A DNA stretch of 26,608 bases from contig JADIIX010000221.1 of assembly GCA_027604505.1 (NCBI GenBank), positions 1 to 26,608 of the forward strand. The letters run 5' to 3'. The position numbers and the translations under genes are program-made. Below are positions 19,255-26,608 of the stretch, one piece after another. Below the pieces are notes generated by a model. The model was not told the DNA's origin. It saw nothing but the letters and a program-made list of their open reading frames with translations, and searched no databases. This DNA comes from Gonapodya sp. JEL0774 (taxonomy: Eukaryota; Monoblepharomycota; Monoblepharidomycetes; Monoblepharidales; Gonapodyaceae). Within the stretch, counting starts at the first letter, position 1. Every line of letters begins with the position of its first letter.

Positions 19255-22200
19255 TCATGTTGTAAAAACGTGCCTCGTTTTCGTTCCAACTTTGAGAGCG
19301 AATGCTGCAACCACAACTCCCAGCACGACAAATCCAAGCAGTGCACAGAAATTGTACCCTGCAAGCAAACACGATTGTCAATAACAGGAACAAAATAGAC
19401 AGCGGGATGTATCACTCACAGTAACCATGGATAACGCAAAGATCCGAATTCAAAACCAACGAGTCGCAACTTGACGTGCTACTACTACTCGAGGAGGGAA
19501 GGACGGGGAAATCGTCGCCGAATTGGGACTGACCGTACATGCACATCTAGTGAGAGCAAGGAGAAAAAGTGAGTGGATAAGGTCAACATGACGAGCGACG
19601 ATCAGGGAAATCGATAAAGGGGTCCCGAAACTCACCGCAAACTGGGCGGGATCACCATCTGATTTCGTGATCAACAAAAAATTAAAATAGCGGAAGCCAT
19701 GGCATCGTCAATTTTTATAACCATTATGAAACAAAGCTCTCGCAAGGGCGATACCCACATCTCGCCCACGGAAGCAACTTGTGAATGGACTCAAAGTACC
19801 CAGAGAAGCACGAAGCGACAAAGGCCAACATCGAGGCGAGGACAACCCCGACCTCAATTTTGGGAGATATGGCACCTGTAAGGAGAAGGGTGTCGGTGAT
19901 TCGAGGTATGGAGGCGAATTGCCATTGTGCCCCAAAGCAACTCACCAATTGCCAAACCAACAGCCAGCCAGTACGAGCTAGATGCACCAGACCAAGAGCG
20001 TTGGTGGAATCGGTTACTCCAAATCACGTTCACTCGACACGTCTTATCATCCTAGGTCAAGCCGACCCCGTCTTCTCGCGACAACACTCACGTATACACA
20101 ACGTTTGTGAGCGCAAACTTGACCACATCGGACAGTCCAATGGTGACCCAGAACACGAGAGCTTCAAACACTGCAAAGAAGCAGTAGAGTGGGAGGAGAG
20201 CGATCCAGCGGGCGAGGAAAAGGCTGGAGGGTGGTTGCGAAAAATACCGGTGAGAAGTTCACCACATGGGGGGGCAGGTCGATCGACGGGGTACATCACT
20301 CACGTGGTCGCTCGGTACATAAACGAGGCTACAAAAGGCAGGAGCGTGACCCGAATAGGAACGTCGAGGAAACGCGCTCGGTCAAACAAGGCACGGTCAA
20401 GAGTAGGCGCGGGGTCATCCCTCTCACCTCGTTCCCTCCGGATAACATCTCTGTTGGTCAAAAAAACCGTGATCGGGTGCGTTCCGAGCTGGAACGCGAT
20501 GGAAAGTTCTGTCGACAGACCACGCGAGGGGTGCGGGGGAGCCAACAGGCAAACGGGCATCAATTTGAGCACAGGCGCTTCCCTTCCTCAAACCACGCGG
20601 TGCAAACAACCAACAACTCACGGTAGAGGTACAGCGCTCCGAGTCTAAATCATACAAAAAGAGACGAGACGGCCAGGGTAGAGCCGTCCAAGACGAACAA
20701 CGCGCGGTCATTCCAAGGTTCCCGGTGCCACAGCATCACTTTGGCAGCACCAACACTCACAGTGAGGCCAACCCGTCGGCCGTGGTGACGTCGACACGCC
20801 AAAAGAGCAGCGAGAAGAGGAACACGAGACCGACCGAGGCGAAGGCTAGAAGGTCGTCGTAAAAACAAAAAAAGTAAATGAAAAAAAAGTAAATGAAAGA
20901 AAGAAAACGACCAGACAGCCCGCACATCGGGTTCCGGTTTTCGCACGTGTCAGACTGCCGCCGCCCATCCCGCCCCCTTTTTTCTCCCACCCCACCATCC
21001 CCCCCCCCACCTTTTGTCCTAATGAGCACGATATCCCTCGTGACGAGCGTGACTGACAGCTTCACGAGCTCGACAAACTCGGTGCGCCACGACAAGGTGT
21101 AGGATTCCACGGGGGCGTCGTAGGGGCGGGTGAGGGACATGCGGGAGGATACTTGGTGAGCACCGGGGAGGGGGGGTGGGGTGGTGGTTCGTGAGAGTGG
21201 ATTCGAAAGGGAGGAGATAGGTGGGAGGTGTGAGTGTGAGTGTGAGTGTCAATGACCGCCCCGTCTTCCCGTCCCTTCCCTTGACGCACCGCACCAAACC
21301 CCCCAACCCCTACCCCTACCCCTCTGGATTGTCTCACCTGCTCTCGACACCGACGCCCTCCCGTACCCCTTCTCCTCCCACGCCTCGTGCAACATGGTCA
21401 TCCGCGCCCGACTGGCCTTTTCCCGGACAGCGTCACGGGTGTCCACGGTGGACACGTCGAGCCACCTAGCGGGGGGGGGGGAAGTGGGAGGGGTGAGTTG
21501 CGCACCGCATCGCTCGGCACTGCACTGCGCCGATACGCTTTCCCCGCACACCCGCACCGCACTGCCCCCCCCCACTCCCGGCTCCGGCATCACAACCCAC
21601 CAATCGGCCGGATTGGTCCCTGCCGGCACAGGAAACCCCACGCTTCCGAAATGTTCCACCGCGCCTGCCACGGATCCGAAATACACCGTCCTTCCCTGCG
21701 CCATGACGGCCACCTTGTCAAATAGAGCCAACATGGTCTCTCTGGGCTGATGCACCGCGACGGCCGCGGCCCGGGCGCCCCGTTTACACACCCCGCGGAG
21801 ATGCTCGACCACCGAGAGGGCGTGGAAGGCGTCCAGCCCCGAGGTGGGTTCGTCGAGGAAGAGCACGCGGGGGTGCCCCAGGAGTTCGACGGCAAGGGAG
21901 AGCCGTTTGCGTTGGCCTGTGGAGAGCCCGGGCATGCCGAGTTGTGGGGCGCCAACGGGGGTGGCCAGGGCTGCGAGGAGGCCGAGCTAGGTGGGGGATA
22001 GGAGAGGATGGAGGGGATGGCGGCGTGCGGTGAGACAGTGCATCCAACGGTGCGTTGCGGCGCCGTGCAACCCCCATTCCCCATTCCCCCTTCCACCACA
22101 TTCGCCCACCTCCCCGGCCACGTCCTCCACCCTTGCCTCCATCTCCTTTTTCCCGGCCCCCTTCATCCTGAACCGTGCCGAGTAGGTCAACACCTCGCCC

Positions 22201-23848
22201 GCGGTCAGGCGGACAAAGTGGGCGTCTTGAGCTTCGACTGGGAGACGGGGGGAGGGGAGGGATTGGAGAGGGGAAGGGGGGAAGGGGGAGGGGGGATGGG
22301 ACAGGACGGGAGGTGAGGTGAGGTGGGTGCGCGACGAGGCACCTCGGGACACGGCCAGACCATCCCGTCCCGCCACACAACCCGCACAAAACACGAAACC
22401 ACCAAACCACCAGATCACGAAACGCCGATCCTGCGCTGCGAAGCCGTCGCTCGCTCGTCACACTCTTACTCCCGCCCCGTGAACAGGTGCACAGTCTCTC
22501 ACGGCACACAAGGTTAATGGTACTAGACCAATGGGTGTCAATTGGGCCATCCGGACGGACCGCCGAAGTCTCTCACCGGGGGGCGGCAAGCCTCGCACCG
22601 TCTCGCCAACGCTCGCGCGCTAACCCCCTAACCACCCCCCCACCCCCCCCTTGCCCATTGCCCACTCACCAAACCCATACTCCCTGGGCCACTTATCCCT
22701 CTCCCTCTCCTTGCCCCCAAAGGTGATTTCCCCCGAGACCACGCCGCCTCGGGGTATGCGGCCCGAGAGGCAGTTGAGAAGGGTGGTTTTGCCGGAGCCG
22801 GAGCCGCCCAGGAGGGCGAGGAGGTCGCCTGGCGGGGTGGAGGGGGGGGAGCGGTGGGGTGGAGGGGGATCAGCACGCGGATACTGTCACATGGGAACTG
22901 TCCCATATACACTGATCCATATGACATATGACCAATCACACGTGAACTCTCCCACGTGAATCCCATGTGAACTGTCTTAAATGGCCTGACCCATATGACA
23001 TGTGAACTATCTCACTTCCGGTTCGACGGGACACATATGGACCGCAAGGTTCAATCGCCCCCGGCGGACTGTGCCCGTCGCTGACGCTTGGGCGAATATG
23101 CCCATATGGACCGCAAGGTTCAATTGCCTCCGGCGGACTGTGCACGTCGCTGACGCTTGGGCGAGGCGCTCGCTGAAGCTCCCGCTGGGATTGACCCACC
23201 GTTATGCAAGGACCCGCTCAAACCAAACAAGACCTGAGTCCTGCCGTTTCCGTTTCCGGCTGGCCCGGCCCTGGCACCACCACCGGATGCCCTTCCAGTC
23301 ACCGCTCTCAGTGCACCGACAACGGCGGGGAGTGCGAGTTGCTGTTGCTGGGCGGGGACGGTGTAGGAGAGGTTTGACCAGCGGAGGGTGGGAGTGGCGG
23401 CGGCGGAGGTGTCGGGGAGGGAGAGGGGGAGCGGGGAGGTTTTGCCCGAGGGTTTGCGGCGGGAGGAGGTGGAGGGAGGGGTGTGGGAGGGGGCAGAGGG
23501 AGAGGGGTAGGGGCGGAGGGGGAGGTCGCCGTGGGGCGGTTGGGAGGAGGGGTCGGTGTCGGTGTCGGTGTCGGAGAGAGGGAGAGGGGAGGGTTGAGAG
23601 TCAGGTATGGGAGGAAGGGAGAACCTTGCAGATCGGGTTTGGGTGAGAGATGCAGGAGCGGGAGCGGGGGAGGGAGTTGGAGCGGGAGGAGGAGGAGGAG
23701 TTGGAGAGGGGTCTGGAGGAGGAGGAGGAGAGTGGGAGAAGGATGAAGAATTGAGGAATGGCAGATGAGAGGAAGAGGATGAGGAAGAGTGGGAGTGGGA
23801 GTGGGATTGGGCTGTGGCTGTTGAGTTTGTGTGGGCGAGGGGGAGCAT
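19255..23848 (-). CDS. ABCG-type half-transporter (NBD then transmembrane domain)
   Basis: Fifteen exons give about 825 residues: 23200-23848, 22670-22828, 22110-22237, 21601-21986, 21338-21465, 21011-21151, 20761-20845, 20622-20644, 20304-20508, 20092-20223, 19946-20016, 19759-19875, 19636-19658, 19420-19546 and 19255-19358. After a Ser/Pro/His-rich head of some 150 residues come LRWSNLSYTV, Walker A GGSGSGKTT, Q-loop VEAQDAHF, signature LSTGQRKR, Walker B VLFLDEPTSGLDA, H-loop AVHQPRE, and the ABCG landmark NPADWWLDV. The transmembrane part follows: LSWRTEFVELVKLSVTLVTR, FASVGLVFLFSLLFW, FLTNRDVIRRERG, LFLARWIALLPLYCFF, VGVVLASMLAFVASCFSGYF, a serine-rich extracellular loop, and a last helix (CALLGFVVLGVVV). 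Half-size ABCG proteins work as dimers exporting lipids or drugs; the substrate here is unknown. A 51-base in-frame intron inside 20304-20508 and the junction 19759/19658 are ambiguous. The head reading upstream of 23848 is open, so the start is a choice. Confidence 0.85.
22885..23020 (-). repeat. Dispersed CATATG/GACAGTTC repeat block, copy A
   Basis: Inside the first intron of the ABCG gene the minus strand repeats variants of TGGGACAGTTC(A/C)CATG and TCATATGTCATATGG at roughly 20-30 base spacing. The same words recur at 26403-26513 on the plus strand, inside the first intron of the sulfotransferase-like gene. No coding potential is seen. Confidence 0.7.
23034..23164. repeat. Tandem duplication, period 69 bp
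   Basis: Two near-identical copies start at CATATGGACCGCAAGGTTCA (23034 and 23103) and end in GACGCTTGGGCGA. They differ at a few positions (CGCCCC/TGCCTC, GCCCG/GCACG). The pair sits at the 5' end of ABCG intron 1, directly beside the dispersed repeat block. Confidence 0.9.
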
Positions 23849-24406
23849 CGGGGGGGTTGGGGGTGGGGGTTGGTGGTGATGGGTATGGTGGGTGATGGGT
23901 GGGAAGGGAAGGAGAGAGCCCGGTCGATTCGATGGTTGGTGCTGTGGGTGCAGTGGAGATCGCGTTGTGTGAGTGTCCGCGTCCCTCCCTCCCTGTGCCC
24001 CCTCCCCCCTCCCCTGCTCTCTTCCCCCTTCCTCCACTTCCCACTTTCTGTCTCTCAATCGTTTCCCATTCCCATCGCACGTGTCCGTCCATCCTTGCAT
24101 GGTCCATCCAAGCCCCGGATTCAACCGCCCGCCCGCCACAAACACCACTCGCGTACACTCGGGCCTATCTAGGTAGGTCCACGGGAGGAGGAACGCGGAT
24201 CGTCGCGTTCTTTCTCCCTCCTCCTTCTTCTTCTTCTTCCGTCTCTCCTCTCTGTGTGGGCCGCCCGTGTCCCCAGCCCGTGTCATCACCACCTCGCGCT
24301 CTCCACGCACCCCCCACCCCCACCGGCCCCCATCCAGACCCACCGAACAAAGTGAATTTAGTTACAGGCAGGCAGGCGAGCGAAAAGGACTTTATTCCCG
24401 TATCCG
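23849..24406. other. Divergent promoter region of the ABCG gene
   Basis: About 560 bases upstream of the ABCG start. Long pyrimidine tracts on the plus strand (23980-24060, 24215-24245) and a G-rich block give open frames in several phases that encode only low-complexity peptides. The ABCG reading frame itself stays open upstream to 24343. No gene is supported. Confidence 0.45.
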
Positions 24407-24706
24407 ATGGCTCATCAAACGGTGAGTGCTTCGGGGTGTTTCTTGGAGTTGGTTGCGCTGGAAGGGGGGGAACTGAGTGCGTCCTCAGTCACCTCACCGC
24501 GCCCCGCCCCCCACATACAGAGGGAGGTCGGGTTGAGGCTAAACTGGCCCACGTTTTTCTCCGCGGACGGGACGGGATTATTGTTTCGGAAAAACGGGAG
24601 AAATGGCAAAACTGGCAAAATGGGGAAACCGCATCGGGAGGGTTGGGGGCACACGGAAAGGAAAATGGGAGGTGCGATGAACGGTCTCGATGGAATTACT
24701 GTATGA
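24407..24706 (+). CDS. Possible small two-exon gene, doubtful
   Basis: ATG at 24407 is followed after five codons by a good donor (GTGAGT at 24422). An acceptor ends at 24520 (ACATACAG) and an open stretch runs to TGA at 24704-24706, giving about 67 residues. The intron is 99 bases, so the frame is open with or without splicing. The product has a short NGRNGKTGKMGK basic repeat and no domain that I know. It could equally be a leader exon of an unseen transcript. Confidence 0.2.
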   Translation: MAHQTVSASGCFLELVALEGGELSASSVTSPRPAPHIQREVGLRLNWPTFFSADGTGLLFRKNGRNGKTGKMGKPHREGWGHTERKMGGAMNGLDGITV

Positions 24707-25327
24707 GGTGCATGTACTATTTTGGTCAAAAGTGTGACGACTGGTGAGACCCGGCCACCGCGACCCCAAAGACCCAAAGACCCGCAGACCCGGAGATCCG
24801 GAGAACCCACAGACCGTGTCCGGGCGCCATTCACAGCGATTGCGGGGAGAGTGAAGAGTCGGGGAGGTGGTCGCTCTGTCTCCAGATGTACCGGCAGGTG
24901 AGCACCATATGTAATAACAAGTACAAATGTAATAGATGCATCGATCCATTTACATAAACAACATGCGTGGGTTCCACCGGCTCAATCACGAGCGACCAAC
25001 CACCGATACATAACGATGATCAAAATATTGATCCCGTGGCTGAGGTGCCGAGGGAACAAAAAGTAAAACCTTTTGCCGCGTGTGTGTGTGTGCGGGTGTT
25101 ACGAGGGGGAGGACCGGTTTCGGGACTCAGCGGGGCGAAGTGGAAGGGGGGGGGGGGGAGATCAGGTGCAGGCCCCTAAGGGCGGGGAGCCTGTGACATC
25201 ATCAGACCGGAACTTTTTCCAACCCAAAGCAAACGGCAGAAGAAAGACGGGAAAGGCAGAAAGGCGAAAGCGAGAGCGAAGGAGCGAAGGAGAGCACCAA
25301 ATTCAGCGGGACACGAGAGAGGCCCGG

Positions 25328-25461
25328 ATTCGATTTGATTTGATTTGATTTGGTTTGGTTGAGTGGGTGGGGACACAGACACAGACACGGACACGGACAC
25401 AGCGACGACGACGACGGACGCGGTACCGTAACCCAGGGCCAGGACCAGGACCAGGACCAGG
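25328..25461. repeat. Cluster of microsatellites
   Basis: Three short tandem repeats follow each other: GATTT/GGTTT pentamers (25328-25360), ACAGAC/ACGGAC hexamers passing into GAC triplets (about 25371-25416), and CCAGGA hexamers (25438-25461). Long minus- and plus-strand open frames across them are by-products of the repeats. Confidence 0.9.
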
Positions 25462-25565
25462 GGAGCACAGAGTGAGTTTGGCCCCGATGAAGTGGCCCGA
25501 GACCGCGACGAACGCGTCTTGGCACCGCGCCGTCCACTTGGATCTGGTCGGTCCATTGCGATACA

Positions 25566-25573
25566 GATATAAG
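25566..25573 (+). promoter_or_regulatory. TATA-like element of the sulfotransferase-like gene
   Basis: GATATAAG lies 107 bases before the start codon at 25680, in a suitable place for a core promoter with a leader of about 80 bases. Position and sequence are the only evidence. Confidence 0.35.
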
Positions 25574-25679
25574 ACACAGACATCGCACACTGGTCAATCT
25601 CACTCGACCCACCAACCACCAACCAACCCACGCACGCAGGCCCCCCCAATCACCCACTCCACCCCACGCCCACCCCGCA

Positions 25680-26333
25680 ATGAGTCCCCCCGACGGGTCC
25701 GCACCCATCTCCCTCTCCCTCTCCGTCTCCGTCCCCGTCCCCGTCCCCCTCTCGGTCTCGGTCCCCGTGTCTCTGGGCCCGTCCAGACACCCCTCCGTGG
25801 CCATCATGGGCGCAGGTGGTGGTGGTGGTGTGCACGGCGACCTCCACACCGACATCCACACCGACACCGACACCGACACCGAGCCGCCGCACGCCCACTC
25901 CGCCCCACCTCCGCCCCCGCTCCCCATCCACCACATCCCCCGCCCGCTCATCCCCGCCCTCTTCGACTCCCTCCACGCCTTCCTCCGCCCCATCACAGGC
26001 GGCCTCGTCCCTCTCCCCCTGCTCACCCGGCTCATCCTCCACCGCGCCTCCCTGCTGCACACCCCCTCTGCCCCCTGGCCCTCCCAACTCGGCGGCGCCG
26101 CTGCCCACGACTGCTACGTGCTCAACCTGCGCCACTTGCTCGACGCCATCCGGTGGGACCAGTTGACTCCCTTTGCCAGACTGTTTGTGCCTTTGGCCTT
26201 TGGCGTGGGCGGTGTCGAAGTCAGGAAGAGGATCGGACAGGCTGTCCGGGACGACCCGGACGTGTGTGAGTCGGTGTTGAAGCCAGTGGTGGTGGTGTGT
26301 GGGGCAATGAGGTCCGGGACGTCATTGATGCAG
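25680..26333 (+). CDS. Sulfotransferase-like protein, first exon only
   Basis: An open exon of 218 codons ends at CAG before a strong donor (GTGAGTCG); the rest lies beyond the window. The first 75 residues are low complexity: alternating Ser/Val/Pro (SVSVPVPVPLSVSVPVS), GAGGGGG, HTDTDTDTE. From about residue 80 a helical region leads to KPVVVVCGAMRSGTSLMQ. That is a P-x-x-V-x-G-x-x-RSGTS/T-L-L loop, the 5'-phosphosulfate-binding loop of PAPS-dependent sulfotransferases of the Sulfotransfer_3 type. An ATG at 25806 could be the true start and would remove the Ser/Val/Pro repeat. The 3'-phosphate-binding motif and catalytic part are not in the window, so the family call rests on the P-loop and the N-terminal layout. 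Confidence 0.62.
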
Positions 26334-26402
26334 GTGAGTCGTCGAGCGCGTCACGGGAGGTCGGTACTCGGGAGGTTTCGAGCCCCGCCGAGTCGGAGGC
26401 GA

Positions 26403-26513
26403 GATGGTTCATATGTCACATGGGACAGTTCATAGAGGATTCGTATTGGACAGGTCATATGGGGTTCATATGGGACAGTTCACATGAGACAGTTCATATA
26501 TGACACCTCGTAT
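26403..26513 (+). repeat. Dispersed CATATG/GACAGTTC repeat block, copy B
   Basis: Within the first intron of the sulfotransferase-like gene: GGTTCATATGTCACATGGGA, then CATATGGGACAGTTCACATG and GAGACAGTTCATATATGAC. It shares its words with block A at 22885-23020, there on the minus strand. In both genes the repeat is in the sense of the transcript. Confidence 0.7.
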
Positions 26514-26520
26514 GTGTTGT

Positions 26521-26608
26521 GGCCGCCGGCCCCCGCGGGGGGGGGGGCGGGGCCGCCGCCCGGCCGCGCGGCGCCCGCCCCGGCGGCCGCCGCGGCGGGC
26601 GCGGGGGC
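26521..26608. other. Pure G/C tail at the window end
   Basis: All 88 final bases are G or C, with a long G run near 26537 and GGC/GCC mixtures, after ordinary A/T-containing intron sequence up to 26520. Such an abrupt loss of A and T is typical of low-quality sequence at a contig end rather than of a biological element. Confidence 0.6.

Larger units (their letters stand above)
24707..25679. other. Upstream region of the sulfotransferase-like gene
   Basis: About 970 bases without a supported gene. It holds G-rich runs (25147-25161) and three microsatellites before the coding start. A TATA-like element is listed separately. Confidence 0.5.

Noticed and set aside
21784-22509. A 241-codon minus-strand open frame, Pro/Arg-rich
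   Set aside because: The ABCG exons 3 and 4 lie in other frames here and carry the Q-loop and signature motifs.
25202-26062. A 286-codon minus-strand open frame
   Set aside because: It is generated by GC-rich microsatellites and is antisense to the sulfotransferase-like exon. Its peptide is low-complexity Val/Ser/Cys/Pro.
25355-26269. A 304-codon plus-strand open frame through the microsatellites
   Set aside because: It is a Pro/His/Arg-rich shadow of the sulfotransferase-like exon, which carries the P-loop in its own frame.
1-26608. CRISPR arrays, tRNA or rRNA genes, bacterial operons, transposase genes
   Set aside because: No direct-repeat/spacer array, tRNA-like cloverleaf, rRNA signature or transposase/reverse-transcriptase motif was seen; the pervasive spliceosomal introns argue for nuclear eukaryotic DNA.

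Overview
This is a stretch of intron-dense nuclear DNA from a eukaryote, most likely a fungus and plausibly a basidiomycete. The grounds are short GT-AG introns (mostly 45-110 bases), several micro-exons (21-33 bases), a Mif2-type CENP-C, a Crp1/Mdg1-like glycogen-binding protein and an ABCG half-transporter. Almost no gene is visible as one open frame. The gene models here were built by joining exons by hand, using splice signals, phase and family homology. The lineage call is inference.

Left part (1-4.9 kb, minus strand): three head-to-tail copies of a small secreted cysteine-rich gene family. The first runs off the window edge, the second has decayed, and the third looks intact. Two copies share a TATA/GGAGTCTC core promoter. 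Between the second and third copies lies an orphan cysteine-rich open segment.

Middle part: on the plus strand, a CBM48 glycogen-binding gene (5.7-7.6 kb) with a hydrophobic C-terminal tail, whose last intron carries a 62-bp minisatellite. It is followed by a TatD/TATDN1 nuclease gene (8.6-10.2 kb) with one apparent frameshift. Convergent to TatD is a CENP-C/Mif2 kinetochore gene (10.4-12.8 kb, minus). Behind it, on the same strand, is a 22-exon gene for a coiled-coil protein of about 1391 residues (13.3-19.0 kb), flanked by disordered ends.

Right part: an ABCG-type half-transporter (19.3-23.8 kb, minus, about 825 residues in 15 exons) and, divergent from it, the first exon of a sulfotransferase-like gene (25.7 kb to the edge, plus). 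This part is visibly richer in G+C and in purine/pyrimidine-skewed low-complexity DNA. One intron in each of these two genes carries the same short dispersed repeat, in the sense orientation of its host gene. The last 88 bases contain only G and C and look like a contig-end problem.

The genes do not form an operon or an obvious pathway. The best leads for new biology are the tandem secreted cysteine-rich family, the possible membrane-anchored CBM48 protein, the altered CENP-C, and the unassigned long coiled-coil protein next to it.
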